A stretch of 11,844 bases of DNA, taken from the NCBI GenBank assembly GCA_029861085.1, contig JAOUAE010000032.1:1-11844 (forward strand), in the 5' to 3' direction. The position numbers and the translations under genes were made by a program. Positions 6,084 to 11,844 of this stretch are shown one piece after another (positions within the stretch are counted from its first letter, which is position 1; each line of letters starts with the position of its first letter). The notes below the pieces were generated by a model that saw nothing but the letters and a program-made list of their open reading frames with translations, made no database searches and had not been told where the DNA came from. Source of the stretch: Candidatus Nitrosopumilus sp. (GTDB lineage Archaea > Thermoproteota > Nitrososphaeria > Nitrososphaerales > Nitrosopumilaceae).

Positions 6084-6511
6084 TTTTTAGGACTTTGATC
6101 TAAAACGCTTCTACTCTGAATCTTTTTGACAATTCTTCTCATGCATTTTTCAGGATTCTTTTCAATATCATGCTCCCAAAATCTCAGGACAGACCATCCA
6201 TCCTGTCTAAGCTTTCTAGAAACGGCAAGATCCCTTCTCATGTTTCTCTCAATCTTGTCCCTCCAGAATTTTTTTGGCAGACGTTTCTTTTCATGATACT
6301 TGTACCCATGCCAAAAATCACCGTCACAGAATATGACAATCCTCTTTCTTGAAAGTATGAAATCAGGATTACCGAACATTTTTGGATACATTTCGTATTT
6401 ATATCTCGTATTGCCCAACATCTTGTTCATCTTGAGATCAATCTTGGTGTTTGTTCCCCTGATTCTAGACATGACCCAAGAACGCTTTTTAGGAGTAAAT
6501 ATATCCGGCAT
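6080..6511 (-). CDS. vsr: Vsr-type very-short-patch endonuclease
   Basis: A 143-residue protein, about the family's usual length. The N-terminus MPDIFTPKKRSWVMSRIRGT and the block GNPDFILSRKRIVIFCDGDF, followed by WHG, are characteristic of Vsr, as are W83 and the C-terminal WSVLRFWEHDI. Asp50 corresponds to the catalytic Asp51 of the E. coli enzyme, and His68 to His69; E. coli His64 is replaced by Asp63, as in many non-enteric members. Aromatic residues that wedge into the mismatch (F66, W67, W83) are kept. The four zinc ligands of E. coli Vsr appear replaced (D65, Y70, Y72, H114). Vsr nicks DNA beside T:G mismatches from deaminated 5-methylcytosine. No cytosine methyltransferase is nearby, so the partner is elsewhere or absent. 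A TATA-like AAAAATATTT at 6550-6559 may give it its own promoter. Confidence 0.88.
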   Translation of the reverse strand: MPDIFTPKKRSWVMSRIRGTNTKIDLKMNKMLGNTRYKYEMYPKMFGNPDFILSRKRIVIFCDGDFWHGYKYHEKKRLPKKFWRDKIERNMRRDLAVSRKLRQDGWSVLRFWEHDIEKNPEKCMRRIVKKIQSRSVLDQSPKN

Positions 6512-6560
6512 TATTTTTCGTTAACCTGTAGAGAAATATTGTTCATTACAAATATTTTTA

Positions 6561-6716
6561 TCAATTCAAATCATTTATTGCCTCATCAACCACCTCGTAG
6601 AAATTCTTCTCTATGTAATCTGGCTTCATCTTTGATGACATCTTTTCAAGTGCTTCATCAACAAGGCATTCATTCAACGGTATGAGATCCTTAGGACCAA
6701 ATATTTTCGAAGTCAT
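6561..6716 (-). CDS. Small hypothetical protein upstream of vsr, 51 residues
   Basis: An ORF too short for most finders: ATG 6716 to TGA 6561. It begins MTSKIFGPKDLIPLNECLVD and continues EALEKMSSKMKPDYIEKNFY before ending EVVDEAINDLN. Composition is protein-like, with two amphipathic helices and no low-complexity stretch. A GTG in the same frame at 6737 would add 7 residues. It lies 49 bases before vsr on the same strand, so the two could be co-transcribed. I recognise no family; it is mostly helical and acidic, and could be a partner of the nuclease or an unrelated thaumarchaeal small protein. Without a homolog search its reality is likely but not certain. Confidence 0.5.
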   Translation of the reverse strand: MTSKIFGPKDLIPLNECLVDEALEKMSSKMKPDYIEKNFYEVVDEAINDLN

Positions 6717-6835
6717 GCCATTTTCCTCTTCAATCACTATCAGTTGTTAAATAACTTCGTGCATGTATCTGAACATTTTCAATCCTTTTCTGATTTAAAT
6801 GAGAATACATTTTTGTAGTCACATCAAAAATCATG

Positions 6836-6863
6836 TTTAGACTAACTACGAGGTTAATCTAAA
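6836..6863. repeat. Inverted repeat upstream of the secreted cupredoxin-fold gene
   Basis: TTTAGACTAAC (6836-6846) and GTTAATCTAAA (6853-6863) are inverted copies with one mismatch in 11 and a 6-base spacer. The repeat ends 14 bases before the TATA box of the next gene, where an archaeal activator or repressor would sit. Its right arm also occurs exactly at 994-1004, before the membrane-anchored winged-helix gene. Confidence 0.45.
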
Positions 6864-6877
6864 ATAATTTAGTAGCA

Positions 6878-6886
6878 AATTATAAA
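6878..6886 (+). promoter_or_regulatory. TATA box of the secreted cupredoxin-fold gene
   Basis: AATTATAAA, centred about 27 bases before ATG 6910. The spacing predicts a leaderless transcript starting at the ATG; no ribosome binding site is present, which agrees. Confidence 0.6.
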
Positions 6887-6909
6887 CCAAATTAGACAAG
6901 AATTTAATC

Positions 6910-7842
6910 ATGAGGGCAGTCATCACATTACTAGTATTACTTGTAGTTTCATCAGGATATTTTATCACTGATTCATTTGCCGAAATTTCTGAAAATCAGG
7001 CATTTCTTTTAGAGGGTTCTGGCTTTGCTGTAACTGAAGAATTTATCAAGATATCAGAAATTGATCTGGGTTTGTCTTCTCAAGATCAACGTGGAAGTAC
7101 AATTAACTTTCTTACAGAAAATGGTTTCATTATATTAGGTGATGAAGAGTTTGTAATTTCTAATCTACAAGGAAAATTTTTGCGTGAAGGCAAATACATT
7201 AGAATTAATGGAAATATCGAGAGTTCAAACGGATTTGATACTTCAATTAGTTTTTTTGGAAGACTAGTTGATGAAAGTAAAGATGCATCAGTTTATGGTT
7301 TTACTGGAAGAATTACAACATCCGATGAAACTTTTAAAGTGATTTACACAACAAAATTATCTAGTTTAACAAAAATCGATCTAACATCTTCAGAGATTGA
7401 AGAATCAGATAATCTTACGCTATACATTCTTAGAGGTTCTTCTTCACAGGGAGTTGTAGATAGTTATATTGGTGCAAGTTCAGTTAGAGAACAAGCAGTT
7501 GCAACACAAAGTATATCTGATTCACTTAGATTGAGATATTTCTCACAGGATAGAATTTCAGTAGAACCTGGAACTACTATTACAATAATAAATGATGATG
7601 TTGTATCTCATAAAATTATCAGCGGAAAAGAAAATTACGGTGATCGACATAATCCATTTACACCAGATGGAAGAATTTCTACTGAAATATTTGCATCAGG
7701 TGAATCAATCAACATAACATTTGACGATACCGGATTTTATAGATTATACAGTCCAGATTATCCTTGGATGAAAATTATTGCATACGTTTTTCCAGACTCA
7801 GATAGTATAGTTTTAGGTGAAGGACAAAATTCTGGAAATTAA
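6910..7842 (+). CDS. Secreted protein with degenerate cupredoxin-like C-terminal domain
   Basis: A 310-residue exported protein. Residues 1-24 form a signal peptide (MRAVITLLVLLVVSSGYFIT, cleavage probably after the Ala of DSFA). Residues 25-165 are beta-rich with no recognised family. Residues about 205-296 look like a plastocyanin/cupredoxin fold: a strand ending VEPGTTITIINDDVVSHKII, a loop with RHNPF, then GESINITFDDTGFYRLYSPD and YPWMKIIAYVFP. Against the usual blue-copper ending FC-x-x-HPWM, this protein has YSPDYPWM: the Cys position is Ser281 and the His position is Tyr284, while His234 and Met287 remain. A type 1 copper site is therefore unlikely. The domain probably survives as a structural or ligand-binding module at the cell surface. 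The gene ends in a 4-base overlap with convergent cbiE. Confidence 0.8.
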   Translation: MRAVITLLVLLVVSSGYFITDSFAEISENQAFLLEGSGFAVTEEFIKISEIDLGLSSQDQRGSTINFLTENGFIILGDEEFVISNLQGKFLREGKYIRINGNIESSNGFDTSISFFGRLVDESKDASVYGFTGRITTSDETFKVIYTTKLSSLTKIDLTSSEIEESDNLTLYILRGSSSQGVVDSYIGASSVREQAVATQSISDSLRLRYFSQDRISVEPGTTITIINDDVVSHKIISGKENYGDRHNPFTPDGRISTEIFASGESINITFDDTGFYRLYSPDYPWMKIIAYVFPDSDSIVLGEGQNSGN

Positions 7843-8555
7843 TTTTCCCACTGCCATTTATAATTCATATAAGAATCTAAACTGGTCTGATTAAACACCA
7901 TCACAGATAAATCAGAAAATTCTTTTCCTTCCAAATCTTTTACAGTTCCTACAAAACTTGTCTCATATTCTGTTGTAATTGCCTCAAAAACATGAACTTT
8001 TATTTTAGCAGTGTCAAAATTATGTTCTCGAAGATAAACTGCTATTTCAGAAGGCATAAAATGTTTGTCAGGCTGTTTTGGCCAAGGTCTTGGAACCAAA
8101 ACCACGCTAAAACCATCAATCAATGCTTTTTGTAACTCTAATTTTTTATCTTCAATAGACGTTGTTACGTGCATTGTAATTACTTTTGATTTGTCCAGAG
8201 GAACTTTTGCCTTTGATGCAGCGACTTGAATTGAGCTAATTCCTGGAACAATTTCAACATCACCAAAAATTTCTATCAATCTATCAACAACTTCTGATTC
8301 TGAAAAATTTACATCACCAGTAAACGGAATTACCAATGTTCCATCACCAAGTTCTGGAAGAATTTTTTGATAAGAATCTTCTTGATCATTCATGGTAATT
8401 TCATAGACCTCCTTTCCTTCTATCAAATGCTCTATTGTTTTTAGAGTGTATTTGTAACCAATGATAATGTCACAATTCTGTACAATATCTTTTACAATTT
8501 CTGTCACGTATTTTGGAGAGCCAGGTCCAACACCTACAGCAAAAATTTTTCCCAA
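7839..8555 (-). CDS. cbiE: Cobalt-precorrin-7 (C5)-methyltransferase CbiE
   Basis: A 238-residue tetrapyrrole methylase, normal for CbiE. Landmarks: GVGPGSPKYVT (8-18), the SAM-binding P-loop-like motif at the N-terminus of the family; FTGDVNFSES (78-87), in place of the common GDPGF form; and IVPGISSIQVAASKAKVPL (102-120). CbiE methylates C5 of the corrin ring during cobalamin synthesis, which ammonia-oxidising archaea carry out themselves. Other cob/cbi genes are not in the window. The start is TTG 8555, 2 bases after the stop of the upstream gene, so the two are surely co-transcribed and probably translationally coupled. No ATG or GTG lies nearer upstream in frame. The C5 assignment rests on overall resemblance, as related CbiF/CbiL enzymes share the N-terminal motif. 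Confidence 0.83.
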   Translation of the reverse strand: MGKIFAVGVGPGSPKYVTEIVKDIVQNCDIIIGYKYTLKTIEHLIEGKEVYEITMNDQEDSYQKILPELGDGTLVIPFTGDVNFSESEVVDRLIEIFGDVEIVPGISSIQVAASKAKVPLDKSKVITMHVTTSIEDKKLELQKALIDGFSVVLVPRPWPKQPDKHFMPSEIAVYLREHNFDTAKIKVHVFEAITTEYETSFVGTVKDLEGKEFSDLSVMVFNQTSLDSYMNYKWQWEN

Positions 8556-8557
8556 TT

Positions 8558-9049
8558 TTACTTCGTAAATTTCTGCCTGTCTTTAATATATTGCACAAAA
8601 GGTTCCCAATCCACTTTCATGTATTTTGTAGGCTCTTTTGCAGGATATTTCACCCAATCTTGGGCAATTGAATACTGAAATTTTTCTTCTTTTTTGTCTT
8701 TGTTAAACTCTAACTGGAGAGAACTTCCCCAATCCTTCTCTGTGTAACTAACACTGGATATGTCATCAAATGACAATTCGATGTTTCTGTCATCCTCCAA
8801 ATCATTCATCAAATCTTTTTCATCATAACCATCATGATGAATCATTGTGTTTTTTGATTTGATAAAATTAATTACTTGTCTTTGAGTAATCGCTTTCCAC
8901 CAATTCATTTTAGATTCTGTTTTATGTATAAACATCAAATGTTTGTCAGTTAACACCAACATGCCTTCTTTTCCACCAATTGAAAAAAACTTTTTAGACT
9001 CCCTCCATACTGAAACTAAATGTGCCTGAATCTTTTCATCAGGTTGCAT
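8558..9049 (-). CDS. Unrecognised protein, possible PH/GRAM-like fold, upstream of cbiE
   Basis: A 163-residue soluble protein without signal peptide or membrane segment. The start, QPDEKIQAHLVSVWRES followed by KEGMLVLTDKHLMFIHKTES, resembles the first strands of bacterial PH/GRAM-like domains, which typically read 'G.L.LTd.rLvF'. A long acidic insertion follows (YDEKDLMNDLEDDRNIELSF), then DDISSVSYTEKDWGSSLQLE, again like a PH-domain strand pair. The end is rich in Trp and Lys (YMKVDWEPFVQYIKDRQKF). I cannot name a function. It sits directly before cbiE, with 2 bases between the genes, but there is no motif linking it to cobalamin. A TATA element at 9091-9100 lies at a distance that gives it a leader of about 20 bases. 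Confidence 0.7.
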   Translation of the reverse strand: MQPDEKIQAHLVSVWRESKKFFSIGGKEGMLVLTDKHLMFIHKTESKMNWWKAITQRQVINFIKSKNTMIHHDGYDEKDLMNDLEDDRNIELSFDDISSVSYTEKDWGSSLQLEFNKDKKEEKFQYSIAQDWVKYPAKEPTKYMKVDWEPFVQYIKDRQKFTK

Positions 9050-9090
9050 GTTGGTTAGCTTATTGAACTTTGTTAAAAACTAATACAATT

Positions 9091-9100
9091 AGCTTTTAAG
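9091..9100. promoter_or_regulatory. Shared TATA element between the PH/GRAM-like gene and the cyclophilin gene
   Basis: AGCTTTTAAG, with AGCTTAAAAG-type symmetry on the other strand (CTTAAAAGCT). Its centre is 26-27 bases before TTG 9123 of the cyclophilin gene, predicting a leaderless start there, and about 26 bases before position 9070 on the minus strand, giving a leader of about 21 bases for the 9049 gene. Confidence 0.5.
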
Positions 9101-9122
9101 TGACTATTCTTGGGAAAAATTA

Positions 9123-10634
9123 TTGAACAAAATATTTTTTGCTGTAGCAGTCTCACTACTTTTAGTCAGTTTTGGAAATTATGCATTTGCTCAATATGAT
9201 GATAAATTAGTTGTCTTGGAGACAAATCTTGGAAATATTACCATTGACTTTTTCCCAAACGATGCACCAAATCATGTTGATAATTTTATTGAATTAGCTG
9301 AATCTGGATTTTATGATGGAGTAATCTTTCATAGAATAATTCCTGATTTTATGATTCAAGGCGGTGATCCAAATACAATCAGCGGTGATCCAAGTACATG
9401 GGGAACTGGAGGTCCAAGCACAACTGTAGATGCTGAATTTAACTCAATCAAGCATAATCGTGGAATAGTTTCAATGGCACGATCAGCTGATCCTAATAGT
9501 GCAGGCTCTCAATTTTTTATTGTACATGATGATTCAAATTTTCTTGATGAACAATATACCGTATTTGGTAGAATTGTAACTGAAGAAAGTTTTGAAACGC
9601 TTGATAAAATTGCTGGAGTTGAAATAGAACCAATAGATAGACCCATAGATCCTGATCAAGTCAAAATCATCAAGGCTACAGTTGTTAATCGTTTTGATGT
9701 ATCAAATATTCTTGAATTACAAGAACCTGAACGTACAGAATCTACTACTGTTACTTCTTCTACTGGAAATCAAAAATTTGAAAGTGATGAACTTAAAATT
9801 TCATTAAGTGTTCCTGAAGGTTGGTTATTACAACAACCAGAAAAAATAGAAGAGTTTTCTCCTGATGTAGTTGCGGTTGGGCCAAAAATAGGTGTAATGA
9901 ATCCAAATATTTCATTATCAATACAAAATACTAATCAAAAAACTTTAGATGATATAATTTTTGAAAAAACAGAAAATTTCCAAGGAATTATAGACGCTGG
10001 AAATTTGAAGATTATTTCTCAGGAAAAAATAACAATAAAAGGGAAGCAAGCATATGTAACTGAGGCAGAAGGAATCTTTTTTTCTGATACTAACGATTTT
10101 AATGTAAAATTTAAAGAAATTATAATCTATGATACTGAAAAATACTACATACTTGTATATGCAAATGGAATAGATGATTTTGATTCTCAACTTCCAAGAT
10201 TTGAAGAAACAACTGATTCCTTTGAAATCTTATCAGAAGATACATCTGTAGATGAATCAATTGAAGAAGGAGGCGGTTGTCTAATTGCAACTGCCACTTT
10301 TGGATCAGAATTGGCTTCACAAGTACAACAACTTAGAGAAATTCGAGATGATATTATTTTGTCAACCAAGTCTGGAACTGCTTTTATGAGCGGATTCAAT
10401 CAGCTTTATTATTCATTTTCACCTCTAATTGCAGATTTGGAACGTGAAAATCCAATTTTCAAAGAAGCTGTAAAACTCTCAATTACTCCAATGTTATCTA
10501 CATTATCAATTTTAAATTTCGTTGAAATTAATTCTGAAGCAGAAATGTTATCTTTTGGAATTGGAATAATTCTAATGAATATCGGAATGTATTTTGTAGC
10601 ACCGGCGATAATTATTCATAAAATTAGAAAATAA
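9123..10634 (+). CDS. Secreted cyclophilin (PPIase) fused to PsbP/Mog1-like domain and CFI-box tail
   Basis: A 503-residue exported protein starting at TTG 9123; the TATA spacing supports a leaderless transcript. Order of parts: signal peptide 1-24 (MNKIFFAVAVSLLLVSFGNY, cleavage after AFA); cyclophilin 25-190 with FHR (69-71), DFMIQGGD (75-82), GSQFFI (128-133) and VFGR (147-150), keeping the catalytic Arg71, Phe76, Met77, Gln79 and Gln130, with Phe140 at the position of the human Trp121; a beta-rich PsbP/Mog1-like domain at about 218-370; an acidic linker; the CFI-box, GGGCLIATATFGSEL, at 383-397 with Cys386, followed by the helix VQQLREIRDD; and two hydrophobic segments at about 450-466 and 475-498 ending in IHKIRK. 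It should speed prolyl isomerisation outside the membrane and be anchored by its C-terminus. The CFI-box is common on thaumarchaeal surface proteins; its function is unproven. Converges on the NADH dehydrogenase with a 1-base gap. Confidence 0.9.
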   Translation: MNKIFFAVAVSLLLVSFGNYAFAQYDDKLVVLETNLGNITIDFFPNDAPNHVDNFIELAESGFYDGVIFHRIIPDFMIQGGDPNTISGDPSTWGTGGPSTTVDAEFNSIKHNRGIVSMARSADPNSAGSQFFIVHDDSNFLDEQYTVFGRIVTEESFETLDKIAGVEIEPIDRPIDPDQVKIIKATVVNRFDVSNILELQEPERTESTTVTSSTGNQKFESDELKISLSVPEGWLLQQPEKIEEFSPDVVAVGPKIGVMNPNISLSIQNTNQKTLDDIIFEKTENFQGIIDAGNLKIISQEKITIKGKQAYVTEAEGIFFSDTNDFNVKFKEIIIYDTEKYYILVYANGIDDFDSQLPRFEETTDSFEILSEDTSVDESIEEGGGCLIATATFGSELASQVQQLREIRDDIILSTKSGTAFMSGFNQLYYSFSPLIADLERENPIFKEAVKLSITPMLSTLSILNFVEINSEAEMLSFGIGIILMNIGMYFVAPAIIIHKIRK

Positions 10635-10635
10635 A

Positions 10636-11844
10636 TTACCAAACATCATCTACTTCATCAAGTAGCTTGTATTCTTTTTCAGTTTCTCGTTTCATTAATT
10701 TTAGTCTTGAGATATCTCTATCAAAGAACAAATCTATTGCCCAATCAAGAAACACACGTGTTCTTTTATCAAGAGTTGGAATTTTTGAGAGATATACATT
10801 TCTCCAAATTAACCATGCACAAAATCCAGAGATATTCATTCCCAAAAATGTGGCAATTCCAGATCTTTTTCCAATAATTGCCATTTGACCTTTAGAATGA
10901 TAGATAAATTTTTCTTTTTCAGAATTTTTAATTAATGATATCAAATTTTTTGCTGCAACTTTTGCTTGGGCTTCTGCAATTTGAGCAGTTGGAGGAAATG
11001 GTCTTTGTGTTTCAGGATTTAAACATAATGCACAATCCCCAATTACAAATACTCCGGGAAAGTCTGGAACCTCAAGATAATCATCAACTATGAGTTTCCC
11101 CTTTTCTGTCTTGAACATTGATCTCTTAATTGTATTAACTGGAGTAACTCCTGCAGTCCAAATCAATGTTTTTGTTCTAATTACATCAATTAGATCTTTT
11201 GTATTTTGAACTAATGATTTTGTTGTTACTTCATTTCCATCAAAACTAGTTATTGCAGTTTTCAATCTGATGTCAATTTTTCTATCAGTCATTTTCTCTT
11301 TTGCAAATCCTGCTAATTTTTCATTAAAACCAGGTAAAATCATAGGTAGTGCCTCTATTACAACAACTCTGAGATCCTCTTTGTGAATTGTAGGATAATA
11401 TTTTCGTGCATCTAATAAAAGATCCATTAGTTCTCCCGCAGTCTCAATTCCTGCAAAACCACCTCCTGCCACTACAAAATTAAGAAAGCTTTTTCGGAGA
11501 ATGGGATTAGTTTCATTTTCTGCTTGTTCAAGCATATCAATAACTCTATTTCTCAAAACTACTGCATCATTGAGTGTCTTCATTGTGTATGCATTTTTTT
11601 CAACGTCTGCCATCCCAAAAAAATTAGTCTCACTTCCAAGTGCCACTACCAAATAATCATAATGAATTGAAAGACTTCTTTTATCTCCAGTTCCCCATAA
11701 TGTCACCAATTTTCCATAAGGATCGATATTTTTGATTCTGCTCTCATAGAATTTTGTTTTTTTACAGATTGTTCTAATTGGCAAAACAATGTGCCTAGTT
11801 TCAATCATTCCGGATGCTACTTGTGGCAACATTGGTGTAAATAA
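10636..11844 (-). CDS. Type II NADH dehydrogenase-like FAD oxidoreductase, 5' end beyond window
   Basis: 402 codons are visible and the frame stays open to the right edge: it continues LFTP before the first internal Met at 11832, which matches the conserved 'FTP.LP.VASG' of the family, so the true start and the first FAD-binding GxGxxG are outside. Visible (counted from that Met): TGDKRSLSIHYDYLVVALGS (48-67), the second Rossmann motif VVAGGGFAGIETAGEL (120-135) with acidic Glu160 after the next strand (VVVIEA), typical of NADH rather than NADPH; WTAGVTP (225-231); FVIGDCA (262-268) for FAD; and AQIAEAQA (283-290), the quinone-site motif. The C-terminal GFCAWLIWRNVYLSKIP and DWAIDLFFDRDISRLK are the membrane-binding amphipathic helices. 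It would oxidise NADH and reduce quinone without pumping protons. Related sulfide:quinone reductases lack this tail. Confidence 0.9.
   Translation of the reverse strand, partial: LFTPMLPQVASGMIETRHIVLPIRTICKKTKFYESRIKNIDPYGKLVTLWGTGDKRSLSIHYDYLVVALGSETNFFGMADVEKNAYTMKTLNDAVVLRNRVIDMLEQAENETNPILRKSFLNFVVAGGGFAGIETAGELMDLLLDARKYYPTIHKEDLRVVVIEALPMILPGFNEKLAGFAKEKMTDRKIDIRLKTAITSFDGNEVTTKSLVQNTKDLIDVIRTKTLIWTAGVTPVNTIKRSMFKTEKGKLIVDDYLEVPDFPGVFVIGDCALCLNPETQRPFPPTAQIAEAQAKVAAKNLISLIKNSEKEKFIYHSKGQMAIIGKRSGIATFLGMNISGFCAWLIWRNVYLSKIPTLDKRTRVFLDWAIDLFFDRDISRLKLMKRETEKEYKLLDEVDDVW

Noticed and set aside
6170..6524. Two plus-strand frames opposite vsr
   Set aside because: They are antisense to a clear Vsr gene and show no domain or promoter.
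6080..6737. Vsr plus small ORF as a restriction or defence system
   Set aside because: There is no methyltransferase, helicase or other defence protein nearby, and Vsr is a repair enzyme; I keep only the weak pairing as a finding.
9945..10399. Three minus-strand frames opposite the cyclophilin gene
   Set aside because: Low-complexity translations antisense to a well-supported protein.
1..11844. Mobile element or genomic island
   Set aside because: No integrase, transposase, terminal repeats or tRNA attachment site was seen, and most genes are core archaeal functions with similar base composition.

Overview
The window looks like chromosomal DNA of an ammonia-oxidising archaeon of the Nitrososphaerota (Thaumarchaeota), closest in style to Nitrosopumilus. 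The reasons are a low-GC sequence, an archaeal Orc1/Cdc6 and a PolD small subunit (DP1), an archaeal lipid gene (GGGP synthase), a cobalamin-ring methyltransferase, a secreted cyclophilin carrying the cysteine-containing 'CFI-box' tail often seen on thaumarchaeal surface proteins, a cupredoxin-fold secreted protein, and TATA boxes placed about 26 bases before start codons, as expected for leaderless transcripts. The genus is an inference; no rRNA is present.

Layout. Bases 1-506 (minus) hold the N-terminal 168 codons of GGGP synthase. Bases 571-2352 hold four small proteins of regulatory type: a helix-rich thaumarchaeal protein, a membrane-anchored coiled-coil winged-helix protein, a 53-residue AbrB-like protein missing from simple ORF lists, and a minus-strand winged-helix protein. 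Bases 2353-2842 are a gene-free stretch with two direct copies of an ORB-like element (shared core GCCTGGAATGGAAAT followed by a G tract), other repeats and T-rich DNA. It lies directly before orc1/cdc6 and is the best candidate for a chromosomal replication origin. Orc1/cdc6 (+) converges on polD small subunit (-), with a 24-base overlap of the coding ends.

Further right, a SpoIIM-like membrane protein is transcribed divergently from DP1 and ends against an orphan Vsr-type endonuclease, which has a 51-codon ORF just upstream on its strand. Then come a secreted protein with a degenerate cupredoxin domain (+), a two-gene minus-strand unit of an unrecognised PH/GRAM-like protein followed by cbiE, a secreted cyclophilin fused to a PsbP/Mog1-like domain and a CFI-box tail (+), and a type II NADH dehydrogenase (-) running off the right edge.

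Overall logic. The core of the window is replication: origin, initiator and PolD exonuclease subunit. The flanks are lipid, cofactor, respiratory and envelope genes. The architecture is very compact: all five convergent pairs end between 24 bases of overlap and 4 bases of gap, and three of the divergent pairs seem to share one near-palindromic TATA element. I see no rRNA, tRNA, CRISPR array, transposase or integrase. The most interesting non-coding signals are the origin repeats and a dense array of paired GTGAT motifs before the membrane-anchored regulator.
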